Shown one piece after another: positions 24,618-35,861 of a DNA stretch of 64,000 bases (its first letter is position 1; the number at the start of each line of letters is the position of its first letter). Source of the DNA: Adineta steineri (taxonomy: Eukaryota; Rotifera; Eurotatoria; Adinetida; Adinetidae); assembly GCA_905250115.1 (NCBI GenBank), contig CAJNOI010000025.1, positions 670,697 through 734,696 of the forward strand. Reading direction: 5' to 3'. The position numbers were made by a program, and so were the translations under genes. The notes beneath the pieces were generated by a model that saw only the letters and a list, made by a program, of their open reading frames with translations, was not told where the DNA came from and did no database searches.

Positions 24618-27600
24618 CTATTTTCCATAAGACCTCCCAAATCGAAGTTTCTTACACATATCACTGAACTCATTTCTGTACATTTTGGAAGGTAAGACGA
24701 AGACGAGAAATGTAAGTAAAGTGGGAATGAAGGAGATGAAATACCCAAAAAGAAAAAGCCATGGATCTCGCGCCGATTTCATACAATCTGTAGTTAATGC
24801 AATGATGAGTCGTGGAGTAGTCAGACCGATAAGAATTATGGGTGATAAAAATAAGTGCTTGTACTGGTGAAGTTGGTCGGCAAAGTGTTGTTCGAAGGTT
24901 TGTTGTTTCCGAGCGAGTGATCGAATTCGAGCTGCAGCAATGACGATAACCGCGGCAGAAATGATATTGATAGAGAAGGGAATAATGAAGTGAATAATAT
25001 TCATAGTTGAATTTATCACTTGGAGAACAGAAGAGTAAGAAACAATACACCAAGTGCGTTGTTCTTCCAAATCATCGATAAGACGACGATGTATAGGATC
25101 CTCTAGGTACGAGACCGTTACGAACGTAAGAAGTATTATAATGACCCATTTTGCTACTCGTTTACTTTTTGTCTTGTCAAAACGTGTGTTGTATATCACC
25201 GTGATTGTACGTTCTGTAGCCACACAAGCGTGTAACCAATCATTCATAGTAAGACAAGCTTGAAGGAGAGCGTCAACACTGACGCAAGTGATTAATAGGA
25301 AAAGACGATTAGTTAATAATTTAGTTTGTGTGGTGAAAAGAATCCAGTATTTGAGAAAGAGTAGTATTACTGTAAACAAGGATACAATCGATGAGGTGAG
25401 TAAGTAGATACCACAACCGACTTCACGAGGTTTCTTTGCTAGATAAGTAAGCAGTGACAATGTACCATTTATCAGACCAAGAACCAATATCAGTGTAGTG
25501 AGAAGTAGACTAATCTTGACAGCTACTGGTTGAGAAGCAAATGGAATGTGCGGCCGAATGTGATAGCCAAGTATGACATCAAGTGACAGCGAGATGCCAC
25601 CAGTATTGAATTGACATCTAGATCCATAATAACAATCATTGCAGACGCACAGTATTGATGACGGACATGAGAGTTTATCTTGGAAGCAGTTGCCTTTATT
25701 CATGCAATAGGCGGAATCTTTACAATTGTATGTCATATTTTGTTCAAATTCAAAACAATTGACATGCCTTTCTCGGGTGCATATGCACGTATACTCTTGA
25801 TCATAGAAGCATTGTAAAGCAACGCTCTCTTTACATGGTAGATGATAATATTTCATACGACGTAATGACTGATATGCAAGAATGGTTGAATTGAACAGTT
25901 CGCTAATCGATTTACAACGTTGAGGGGAATGAACGACTACTGCAAATACATCGGATGATAATAGTTGAGATCTATTATCTAGATGTATGAGGTTGAAGTT
26001 GTTAGCCCATTCAACTAATATCATATTGAATCGATAAGAGAAAAATACCAACACAGATTCGTGGTGAAGTGCAATCTTTTTAAATATGCTCGTGCGCAAC
26101 GGTGGATCAGTTTTGTTTGTAACAGTAATGAAATGTATAAAGATAGAAGATGGAATGCTGAAATATTTCGAAAAGGAAATCTGAATGCGTGCTTTTCCGA
26201 TCTCACAATAACTACCCGTATAGTCTTCTTTACAAATACAGGTCTCACTTAGTCCTTCGTTACTAGTCATTTTCACATCTACTGGTACGCAAAGAGCCGT
26301 TCCATTCGGACTACATAAAGTTTGCTGTTGACATGCAACTCGATGTTTCAGTAGACATCGGGGTCCGAAGTTGTCGAGAGAACAAACACAGATCGAACGT
26401 TTATCGTATGTACCTACACAGACAGAACCAGGTGCGCAATTGCATTTCTCGACTTTTTCACATGATATTCCCGACCAATTCTGCCAGCATCGACAAAAAA
26501 AATTCTCTGTGTTGATATAGCGCACGCATTCACCATTGATACAATCTATAGGACAACGCACAACGGCTAAGGAAGGCTCAGATGGAATTGTTAGAAGAGT
26601 CGAAATACGATATACAGGTAGAGACAGAAAACGAACAGGTAATTGCCAACTAGTACGATAGTTTAACATTTCAAATGCATGAATAATTATGTCATATGTT
26701 TTTGATTCATCTTTCGTTCGATTAGCATAGAGAAGCACGAGATCAAATCGAAGATCACAATCACGTGCAGCAACATATGTACGCTGTTCATGCGAATGAA
26801 TAAGTGAAGTATTGTCTACTAACATAATTACCAAATTGAAGATATTGCGCAGTTCTAATGTGGTGATCCGAAATGACAGACTAACACGTTGACTTTGATA
26901 CTGACATCGTTCGCCATAATAACTGGGAGGGCAAAGACATCTTCGGACATTACGTTCCAGAATAGCAATGCCTCTATTACAAAACCAAACAATCGTCCAA
27001 TCTAGAGTTGGTGCTAACATAGTAATATATTCCGCTGTACCACGAGAGACTGTTTCACTAAACTCTAAAGCAAATGGAACTACAGGTGGCTTCATCCAAT
27101 CTTCCAATTTACATAAGTGTTCTTGAATCGGATTGCTTTCGTCGACAGATAAAAGATAATCGTAACTATTGTAGATATACTCAAAGTCATCGTTGGAGCA
27201 TCCATCATATAAGTTTGTGCTTTTACAAAAACGGTTTTTCTTTTCTAATAAACAATTCTCCATCGTCTCCTTGCTTTGGAAAATCTCATCACAAATCTCA
27301 CTCAAGGAGACGCAATAATCGGTATCCCAACACTGATATCGTCGTGCCTCGGGATCCTGAAATGATAAATGCTTATTACGACAGTAGAATGGCTCGTCTA
27401 CGCCCCCAAGACAATCCATTTTCTTGTCACCAGCTTGACTGACATTCAGACACATCATAGACAAAGTCTTGGGAGAAACACATTGGAACTGATCGACTGC
27501 ACAATCATTCGAACCATTTGTCTGACAGTTCATCTCATCCGAACCGTTCTCACAATTCCAAAAGCCATCACATCGCGTATACACATTATCACATGGCCAA

Positions 27601-29354
27601 TAGTCGCAATTGGTCTCATCTGTTTCAGATTCTCGATTTTCAATAAAGGCTTCGAAATTAACTTCAATGAACCCGTCACACATAGTTGTGAAAGAAAGAG
27701 CCTCCTTTCTAACGAGTACTGTTTCATCTTCTCCGCCCTGACAATCTTTTATTCCGTTCGGTACGACCAGATGAGAAACGCACTTATTCTCTGATGAACA
27801 AACAAATCGACGAATATCATTGAGTGTGCAACTGTAGTTCGTCGCATATTCGTCGCTCCCATCTTGGCAGTCTTTGATTCCATCTGCTACACGTCTGTTG
27901 GGAATGCATTTAGTTGAATTATGACATTGAAACCGATCAGTACTATTACATTCAGATCCTTCGAGCATTTTCGTGTCCGAGCATGGTCTAAAGATGTCAT
28001 GAATTACTGGTAAAACATCTTCTAGATCTGTATTTATACTGAATTTATCATAGGTATAACATATCGATCCATTTATGAATATCGCTGGAATAGCAATAGA
28101 TGAACAGTTCATACGAGAAGAACAGATATATACCGGCTTTCCTTGACGCTTTTTATTGATCGTTCGATTAGATGAAAACATTAAATATACATCCCCGAAC
28201 AGAATTGGTGCAGCAGGAAAGAAAAATAGTGATTGATTACAGTTCTCTTCAATAAAGTCGAAGCAGCGGTTGTCTTTCTTATTGCATGGTGAGCTTCTGT
28301 CGAACAACGATGAGAAAAAAACGCTCTTTCCTATGAAGTTTATCATAGCTGACCAACACTTCTCGGTTAACAATGGATTTTGAGCATGTGATAGAAAATG
28401 TTTTTCAACTTGACGATCCCGATAGTTTTCACATTGTTTCGAATCAATATCCATGAGTGGATACATGATATACGATCCATCACCACAAGGGAATTTCTGA
28501 GTATTTGACAATCCATATTCCTCGCATCGAAAAGCTGGATCCGCGGAACAACTTCCATGTCTATGAAGATGCGAAAACATTGGTTCTTCATCTGTTCCAT
28601 CTAAACAATCAGGATTGACGACATCGTCAGCATAAAACTCTAAAGGAATACATTGACCATTGTGGCACTGATACTCATTTTGGTCACAGGTATTCGCTTC
28701 AATCTGGGAGCATCCATATTCATCAACTCCATCTTGGCAATCCCATTTACCATCGCACACTTCACGCCAATCAAGACACACTAAACTAGTGCATGTCAAG
28801 GAACCATAACATATTTCTAATAAGCTTTCGTGTAAACCCTCCTGAAATTTAGACGTGAATACCGTATTAACCATTTCGGTGAAAGATATTTTTGAATAGA
28901 ACGAAAACTGGCAGTATTGTCCAAATGAATACTTGGAACAATTATAGTATCTGAATTGGTTCTCGATCCATATTGTTTCATTCGGATTATCCACATACGA
29001 TTGATAACGTTCGATAAGATCGATCGGCGCTGACCATTCATACAGGTCATCACTAGATATATTCAACTCACTTAGCTCTTCAAAAGTCATCCAGTCGAAC
29101 GTCGCATCCATCGCGATCAGCTTATCATATCCAAAAGTGGGACGAAAACAATAGGGAATGATTTCCAACGTTGCTCTTTTCGCTCCATTGTGTCGAACGA
29201 TATCATCAATTACATGGTAATACAAACAATCATGCTGCAAGCTCGTTTCGCTTTGTACATCACTGTTATACACATGATATTTGACTGTTGGCTGCGTCTC
29301 GCCACACCACCAAAGCATAATATATAATATTTTGAAAAATAAATACATTTTCAT
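24618..29354 (-). CDS. LDLR-A / EGF / seven-transmembrane receptor, copy B
   Basis: A single open frame of 1578 residues from an ATG at 29354. It begins with a signal peptide. Numerous LDLR class A modules occupy roughly residues 185-700, with motifs such as CLDWREVCDGKWDCQDGVDE and CHNGQCIP. EGF modules follow at about 820-1250 (CLCPPSYYGERCQ, CICKEDYTGSYCE), and a seven-helix domain occupies about 1275-1565. It matches copy A at 2898-8604 in domain order and in short motifs (CLDWR, NGQCIP, CPPSYYGE, YYGSRCQF), yet has no introns where copy A has two. It is likely a surface GPCR; ligand and signalling partner are unknown. No internal stop or frameshift is visible. Confidence 0.85.
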   Translation of the reverse strand: MKMYLFFKILYIMLWWCGETQPTVKYHVYNSDVQSETSLQHDCLYYHVIDDIVRHNGAKRATLEIIPYCFRPTFGYDKLIAMDATFDWMTFEELSELNISSDDLYEWSAPIDLIERYQSYVDNPNETIWIENQFRYYNCSKYSFGQYCQFSFYSKISFTEMVNTVFTSKFQEGLHESLLEICYGSLTCTSLVCLDWREVCDGKWDCQDGVDEYGCSQIEANTCDQNEYQCHNGQCIPLEFYADDVVNPDCLDGTDEEPMFSHLHRHGSCSADPAFRCEEYGLSNTQKFPCGDGSYIMYPLMDIDSKQCENYRDRQVEKHFLSHAQNPLLTEKCWSAMINFIGKSVFFSSLFDRSSPCNKKDNRCFDFIEENCNQSLFFFPAAPILFGDVYLMFSSNRTINKKRQGKPVYICSSRMNCSSIAIPAIFINGSICYTYDKFSINTDLEDVLPVIHDIFRPCSDTKMLEGSECNSTDRFQCHNSTKCIPNRRVADGIKDCQDGSDEYATNYSCTLNDIRRFVCSSENKCVSHLVVPNGIKDCQGGEDETVLVRKEALSFTTMCDGFIEVNFEAFIENRESETDETNCDYWPCDNVYTRCDGFWNCENGSDEMNCQTNGSNDCAVDQFQCVSPKTLSMMCLNVSQAGDKKMDCLGGVDEPFYCRNKHLSFQDPEARRYQCWDTDYCVSLSEICDEIFQSKETMENCLLEKKNRFCKSTNLYDGCSNDDFEYIYNSYDYLLSVDESNPIQEHLCKLEDWMKPPVVPFALEFSETVSRGTAEYITMLAPTLDWTIVWFCNRGIAILERNVRRCLCPPSYYGERCQYQSQRVSLSFRITTLELRNIFNLVIMLVDNTSLIHSHEQRTYVAARDCDLRFDLVLLYANRTKDESKTYDIIIHAFEMLNYRTSWQLPVRFLSLPVYRISTLLTIPSEPSLAVVRCPIDCINGECVRYINTENFFCRCWQNWSGISCEKVEKCNCAPGSVCVGTYDKRSICVCSLDNFGPRCLLKHRVACQQQTLCSPNGTALCVPVDVKMTSNEGLSETCICKEDYTGSYCEIGKARIQISFSKYFSIPSSIFIHFITVTNKTDPPLRTSIFKKIALHHESVLVFFSYRFNMILVEWANNFNLIHLDNRSQLLSSDVFAVVVHSPQRCKSISELFNSTILAYQSLRRMKYYHLPCKESVALQCFYDQEYTCICTRERHVNCFEFEQNMTYNCKDSAYCMNKGNCFQDKLSCPSSILCVCNDCYYGSRCQFNTGGISLSLDVILGYHIRPHIPFASQPVAVKISLLLTTLILVLGLINGTLSLLTYLAKKPREVGCGIYLLTSSIVSLFTVILLFLKYWILFTTQTKLLTNRLFLLITCVSVDALLQACLTMNDWLHACVATERTITVIYNTRFDKTKSKRVAKWVIIILLTFVTVSYLEDPIHRRLIDDLEEQRTWCIVSYSSVLQVINSTMNIIHFIIPFSINIISAAVIVIAAARIRSLARKQQTFEQHFADQLHQYKHLFLSPIILIGLTTPRLIIALTTDCMKSARDPWLFLFGYFISFIPTLLTFLVFVLPSKMYRNEFSDMCKKLRFGRSYGK

Positions 29355-30215
29355 TTAGTCCAACATTCGTGTTAATACGGCTTTACAGATCTCACTTTAA
29401 AATGTAAATAATTATTGCATTGATCGATGATATATATTCCGAATACAACTGATTCCTGTCAAAAGCGATAAGATAAAAGGGAGCTTTCGAGCTTCTTATT
29501 ATTCTTAAAAAAAACCTTTACGGGTGTTGAAATTTTCCAAAACTCTGCATGAATTAAGTTCAATTCATTAGAAAAGTGAACGAATCAACCCTCTGTTTCA
29601 TTGAACATATCATGATTGCTAAAAATTTGAAGAGAATATCGTTGGATATAAAGAAAAATTCTAATTAACTAGCTCTTAGTAGCATAGTGAAAATCAATTG
29701 ATAATTCATGACCATTCGAGTTTTTTTACTAATACTAACCTGTCTGTGAAAATAAAATATCTGTGACATAAGTACTGCAACTTTATAATCGATGAGAAGT
29801 GAGGCTCAAAAGATCTGAATAGAAATACTGTAGATAGATGCCTGAAAACATGTACTAATATACATTACTAGATTGTACATTTTTAGCTTATGTATTTGAT
29901 GGTGCATATTAATCTTAACCACTCATTGTGTCCTTAACGTATTCTTTTAGAAATTCTTGCACTCTGATTCGGAAGTTAAAAAGTTAACATACTATGTAGA
30001 ATTTGTTCTTGATAAGTGAAACGTTTCATAAATGTTATACGCGATATTGTAATTTAATTAAATTGACATCAGAATGATCAAATATTGAACGTCAAAATTA
30101 TTTAATAAAACACTGTATGACAACTTGACAAGGGAAACATGAGTGTCAATCAACTCACTGATAGACACAGACAACACTATACTCATATTTATCAGAAGGA
30201 AAATTTCTGTTTAGC
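29355..30215. other. Intergenic, promoter side of receptor B
   Basis: AT-rich sequence with no reading frame or repeat that I can support. Confidence 0.5.
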
Positions 30216-32136
30216 AAAAGGAAGTGGTCCATTTTCCATGGGCTGTACCCCCCCGCGAGATATTTTTTCTTTCAACTATTTTTTGGTAGAGACCCATGTG
30301 AGGATACATGATCACCAAACCAGAACGTGGACTTTTTCTGTTTTAGAAAAAAATCGATGATTTAAGAGATAGGTCATATTCAGTAAAATATTGACCCTTT
30401 GTAATATATCATACTCAATATCTCAGCTATAGTTGCATCAATAGGTACCAACTTTTTACTATATATACAACTACTTATTCTCTATAAAATAAAATTAAAA
30501 TCATCATATTCAATTACTTTATTGGCGAGTACTGCCTATCATAAAAAATTGTCTTTTTAACCCTAATTTTTGAGTGTATGGTAGAGATTGTTTAATCTAT
30601 AACTCTATAGAGGTTCCGAATTAAAATGTGAAATTTTTACCAGTGATGTACCTTTACATAGTCTATCAAATAGTCAAGAAAAAATTAAAAAAACTTTATG
30701 TCTGCTAATATAGTATTTCTAACTTCCTCAACAAGATCATAAATGATGTAATGAAAGTAATCAGGCGATTCGAATATTTCCTACTGAGATTCGTTCTTTG
30801 AGTTGTGATGAGTCTAAAAGTGGTTGTGACAGATGCAGAATTTGATTCTGCATCAGATGATGTCATTTGAAAGGGGAGGGGAGGAGTCGTCGGCCAAAAA
30901 AAGGAGGTTCAGGGTGAAATACTGGGTGAGGGTGTGGGTTTTTGCCAGTATTCCTTGCAGACATTCGCCTCTATACTTGTAATCCAATCCAAATCGGTTC
31001 AGATCGATGCAGAATTGAATTCTGCGTCCAATGGTATCATTTTAAATGGGAGTCATTCAGCAAAAATTCGGGGTTCTCCGTGAAGTACTGGGTGAAATTC
31101 GGGTATTCGCCATTAATCGTTGCAGACATTCGCCTCTATACTAGTGATGGGTGTAAAAATGATTGTGTTGGATGCAGAATTTAATTCTGCGTCGAATGGT
31201 GTACTTTGTGAGGGTGGTCGTCTACCAAAAAGGGAGGTTCTGGGTGAAATACTGGGTAAAACTACCACTCCAGCCAGTATTTTACCAAGAACCCCCATTT
31301 TTTGGTTGATGACCTCCATTTAAAATGACACCATTCGACGCAGAATTCAATTCTGCATCGATCTGAACCGATTTGGATTGGATCACAAGTATAGAGGCGA
31401 ATGTCTGCAAGGAATACTGGTGAACTCCCGGATTCCACCTAGTATTTCACCCAGAACCGTCTCCTTTTTGATCGAAGCGTCCTCAACCCCGTGTTAAATG
31501 GCACCACCTGATGCAGAATTTGATTCTGCATCTGTCACAATCACTTTCAGACTTATCTCAGGTCGAGAAGCGAATGGTCAGTAGGAAATACTCAAATCGC
31601 CTGATTACTTGCATTACGTCACTTATCATCTTGTTGAGGAAGTTGGAATTACTACATTAGCGAACATGAACTTTTCTAAAATTTTTCTCGGCTATTTGAT
31701 AGACTATGTGAAGGTACATTACTGGTAAAACTTTCACATTTTAATTCGGAACCTCTATAGAGCTATAGATTAAACAATCTTTATCATGCACTCAAAAATT
31801 AGGGTTAAAAAGACAATTTTTTATGATAGCCAGTACTCATCAACAAAGTAATTGAATATGATGGTTTTAATTATATTTTGTAGGGAATAAACAGTTGTAT
31901 ATGCATTAAAAATTTGGTGCTTATTCATGCAACTATAGCTGAGATATAGGGTATGATATAATAAAATAGTCAATATTTTATTGAACATGACCTATTTCAT
32001 AAAGTATTGATTTTTTTTCTAAAACAGAAAAAGTCCACGTTCTGGTTAGGTGATCATGTATCCTCACATGGGTCTCTACCAAAAAATAATTGAAAGAAAA
32101 GAAATCTCGCGGGGGGTATATGGACCAGTTCCTTTT
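30216..32136. mobile_element. Large palindromic (foldback) element, about 1.9 kb
   Basis: The two ends are inverted copies starting AAAAGGAASTGGTCCAT. Arms of about 0.9-1 kb pair across the element: 30230-30360 with 32010-32130, 30700-30860 with 31500-31660, and 30950-31050 with 31318-31425. A palindromic motif, GCAGAATTNAATTCTGC, occurs five times at intervals of about 165-175 bp (near 30838, 31008, 31168, 31342, 31513), each in a diverged unit with 'gaaatactggg' and 'cgcctctatac'. There is no transposase frame. It is probably a non-autonomous DNA element; superfamily unknown. Confidence 0.8.
30925..30942 (+). repeat. Short telomere-like block inside the foldback element
   Basis: GGGTGAGGGTGTGGGT occurs in the left arm. 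The corresponding right-arm position (near 31430) reads 'gaactcccggattccacc', so the block is not shared by both arms. Confidence 0.55.
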
Positions 32137-32575
32137 ATGGGTGTGAGCAGTAACGAAACCTGGAGTGAGATTGGGGAATTAATCTGCTCCCTCCCTTCCG
32201 AAACAATTAAAATATTTGGGGGAGCACATAAACTTAACTATTTATAATTATAGTTTATTTAGAAAATAATATAAAAGAGATGGGGAAATAACAATATCTG
32301 TTTAGTAGTTTTATCATTGTATCTTTGATTTTTCGTAATTCTTTGACTGAGTTTCAGTGCACTTACAGAAAAATTGATTAATATTTTACATTCATAATTT
32401 TGAAAGTGTATACTTTCACGACATCTACTAATGACGAGTTATTGTACTCATTTGTCGTCGTTCAGTTTACCTGGGAAACCTATATAAAGATAAGCTAGAT
32501 ATATGATGCAACTGAAATAATGGTATTTCTTTTTGAAGTAACATCATGAGAAGAAAAATGGCGTGCTGTAATTAG

Positions 32576-32657
32576 GGTGGGTGTGGATGATAGTAAATGA
32601 AACAAGTACGATACTTCGACACCCACACCCACACCCACACCCACACCCACACCCTCA
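32576..32657. repeat. Telomere-like inverted repeat
   Basis: GGGTGGGTGTGG on the left and five clean CACACCC units on the right. The C-rich arm is among the least diverged outside the long arrays. Confidence 0.85.
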
Positions 32658-32703
32658 AGATGGAAATGATGGTGATGATAAGAAAGAGCATTAATAAATG
32701 TGA

Positions 32704-32773
32704 GGTGGGTGTGGGTGTGAGTGTGAATGAAGAGTACCACCCAAACCCACACTCACACCTACACCCATACCCG
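32704..32773. repeat. Telomere-like inverted repeat
   Basis: GGTGGGTGTGGGTGTGAG on the left and CCACACTCACACCTACACCC on the right, only 46 bp after the previous hairpin. Confidence 0.85.
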
Positions 32774-33062
32774 CACGCTTACTCTCATATTGAAACTATC
32801 TTAACGATGTGATGCATCTCTTCTTTATCTATAAATCATTATCATATAATTATTATTTTTCTTGACAATGTTTAAATGAGTTTCGAATAAAAAAATCTAA
32901 AATTTTTTTGTTGAAGTATATCATACGTTTTATTTAAATATTTTTATTTCAAGATTAATTTTTCTGAATTTCTGTGTTATAAATAAAAGAAAGGAAAACA
33001 CTCTGTTTTGTTCACTTTTGAATTTTTTTGGTTGATGTTAGTGGTTGATTCGTTTATATCTA

Positions 33063-34289
33063 TTAAATATCAGGCGAAACAATTAAAAATGCCAGATCAT
33101 AATAAATAAAAACAATCAGAGTAATGGCCGAATGTGTTGGTATAAATGAATAATATAAACGAACTAATAATAAGATTAATTTCATTATAAATAGAAAAAG
33201 ACAAAATACAGTCATGTCTCCTATTGCCTGGGTTGATGTATAGTCTGTCGTGAATATTTCTAATGGTATTTTAAATAAACAACCAAGAAGAAAAGTAAAT
33301 ATTATAAAACAAAACATAATCGTTTGATCAGAAAATGATTGAATGGTCATGAACTTTCCATATGTTAAAATTAAAATTATTAATTCGACACAAATCGCTC
33401 CTAAAAATTTATATGTTCTAATCAATTTAGAAAAACCAATATATATATCGAGAATCATCAGTGAAATTATGAACACACCAAAGCATATGTTCGAACAGAT
33501 GACGGACGGAATTTTGACCCAGTTTAACAAAATGAATTTTAGCATCATTAATAAATAAGAAAAATAATCACAATTCCTTTCTCGTGCTTGTTTAGCTAAG
33601 TTGATCCATTTCAAGAAATATAGACAACTTGGTGATAAATTTTCAAAAACTAGTTCAATATTATCATATGACTTTTCTAAATATATCAATGAACTATTAG
33701 GTGCAATTTGTTCATTATCTGGAATATCTCTTCCCATATTGCTATCACAATATATGTTTGTGTTTAATTGATCAATTTTTTGTTGATAACATTCAGTGAA
33801 ATGTTCTTGAAAATCGATGCCTTCAAAAGAGTTTTTGCAAATTGTGCATTTAATTGGACAGGATATGCACTGTTCTGACCTTTGTTGATGATCAACAAGT
33901 TTTGAACGAAGTATTAATTGATTACATCTCACACATTGTTCACTTAAGTATTGACAATTAGCAGTTTCATGATGTTCTAATTGTTTATAAGGTAAGATTT
34001 GTTTACAACCTAACTTTTCGTTTCGACAACGAATGCGTAAATGAGATAACATGAGTTGAGCAAGAAATGAACATGGTTTATATTCAGATAGTTTAGAACA
34101 AAATGGACATGAATTTCTATTCAATGGATTTTCGAACCATTTTTGCATACATTTTTCACAGAGTATTCGATGACATGATGAACATGAATTGGGTTTCCAT
34201 AATAGATTCTGACATATTTGACAAGAATATTCCTTAAAAGTTCGATCATTGTCAACAACACGGTCTCGAGTGATACTATTCTTTTCCAT
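33063..34289 (-). CDS. RING / TRAF-type zinc-finger membrane protein
   Basis: The ATG at 34289 gives 408 residues (the frame continues upstream only with a TTG start). Residues about 22-64 form a RING finger (CQICQNLL ... CSSCHRILCEKC ... CPFC). It is followed by TRAF-type zinc-finger repeats (about 85-175; CRNEKLGCKQ, CPIKCTIC, HFTEC). The C-terminal half has four or five hydrophobic helices. Family knowledge suggests a membrane-bound E3 ubiquitin ligase; the substrate is unknown. A possible splice acceptor (TTTGATTAG) just upstream of the ATG leaves room for an earlier exon. Confidence 0.75.
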   Translation of the reverse strand: MEKNSITRDRVVDNDRTFKEYSCQICQNLLWKPNSCSSCHRILCEKCMQKWFENPLNRNSCPFCSKLSEYKPCSFLAQLMLSHLRIRCRNEKLGCKQILPYKQLEHHETANCQYLSEQCVRCNQLILRSKLVDHQQRSEQCISCPIKCTICKNSFEGIDFQEHFTECYQQKIDQLNTNIYCDSNMGRDIPDNEQIAPNSSLIYLEKSYDNIELVFENLSPSCLYFLKWINLAKQARERNCDYFSYLLMMLKFILLNWVKIPSVICSNICFGVFIISLMILDIYIGFSKLIRTYKFLGAICVELIILILTYGKFMTIQSFSDQTIMFCFIIFTFLLGCLFKIPLEIFTTDYTSTQAIGDMTVFCLFLFIMKLILLLVRLYYSFIPTHSAITLIVFIYYDLAFLIVSPDI

Positions 34290-35861
34290 TAGTGTGGATT
34301 CGCTCGATGTATTGCTCGATAAAATTATCAGACTAATCAAAATGAATATTTTGTGTTCTGTGTTCGAGTATTTATAGGTATGATAGAAGAAATGTAATAT
34401 TCCTTTTTAAATTTCAAATATAATCTATTGACTATATATATCTGATACTTTCTTTATGTCGTAGAAAAAAACCCATTAATAATCATCTATTTATGTAAAT
34501 CACGTCCGAGCATATGGAGACGGGCTTGTTTGCTCTCTTCGAAGAAACAAAAATGACGCCATTGTATGATTATAGACTGAAATAATATTTTTCATAATCA
34601 ACTCTCAATTAAATTCATGTACGATATCTTGATATTTATAATGTGAATCATTTTCTTTTGCTCTAATAGCATTTTTAGTCTAATAAAATCATCAATATAC
34701 TGTTTTGATAGGTTTTATATTTCAACTTTTAAGAAAGGTAAAGGATGAAGGCGTGGGTGGAGAAAATAAAGACACTTTCTTCCTTCGAAAACTGAGTCTT
34801 GCTTTGAAATTCTCTTATGAATTAAATAAAGAAGAGTAACGAAATCTAATCCAATTTTTTACATTAATAAGATATTTGCTAATGTTTGAAAACCTGAAAT
34901 AAAATGTCAATAAGAGCATATACGGCGAAATATTATAATTCGAATGACATTTAATACAGTTAGAAAAATACAAAAATTTGTGATACGGATAATGATATAT
35001 GAATGTCCATAGTCGATGAATATAAAACGGGGTGAGTGTGGGTGTGACCAAACATGTTCTGTTCTTACTCTACCCACACCCACACCTATCTTCTAATCAT
35101 GAACTGAACTAATTCTAAATCAAGTATAATTTTAGTTTAAAATCGACGGAAAAACTCTTTTCGTAATTTTATACGTTTTTAATAGAAATATCTATGAAAT
35201 GAGAAGTATTTCGTTCTGTCCAAAGTATACATGTTGCAAAAGAGACTGCGCATTAAGAATATTTGAAGTTTTTCTTATCATTGTAAAGATGTCTCCGAGA
35301 AAAAATAAAATATTGATTAATAGATCTATAAATACGACCATAGAAGTAGATGAACACAGGAAGGATAAACAACGCTATATAGCCGACTCAAATTTAACCG
35401 ATTGAATCTTTTAGCCAATAAAGTCAACAATAATTTTCTTTTCGTTTTGTATTAATTTCTCATACTATAATAACTAGTTTTGCGATACATTTTTTTGTGA
35501 TGGAAAAAAGAAGAACACAATTATTTTCACAGCCGGTAAGATACAAGAAATTACGAAACGTACATGCAATACATTTTATTTTTATGTGCGAGCTGCAGAA
35601 AAAATTCACTTCATGGTTTCTTCCTTTTCTTCGTTTATCTGCATAGATAAAAATCGACTTGTCATGTAACTAAAGAAGAAAGCAAATAAATTACACATAC
35701 AAAACACAAGAGGTTTTTTTCTTTATCTCTTCTGAAGAACAAAAAGGAGACAAACTCTTTATCTTAAAATTAGCCTCACTATTACCATTGTGTAATATAA
35801 CTGACTCAGTTACTTTTTTTGAGACGACTGTATACATTTAATCATTCTTAATTCATTTAAG
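34290..35861. other. Intergenic with telomere-like blocks
   Basis: AT-rich. A short G-rich block lies at 34749-34760 and a hairpin at 35031-35090. The small frames at 34815 and 35199 lack support. Confidence 0.5.
35031..35090. repeat. Telomere-like inverted repeat
   Basis: GGGGTGAGTGTGGGTGTG on the left and CTACCCACACCCACACC on the right, loop about 25 bp. Confidence 0.8.

Larger units (their letters stand above)
32137..33062. other. Intergenic with two telomere-like hairpins
   Basis: Besides the hairpins at 32576-32657 and 32704-32773, the spacer at 32669-32701 is identical over 33 bases to 2041-2073 inside the hAT-like MITE. No gene is supported. Confidence 0.55.

Noticed and set aside
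30942..31323. Short open frames inside the 1.9-kb palindrome
   Set aside because: They appear on both strands at mirrored places and show no transposase motif.
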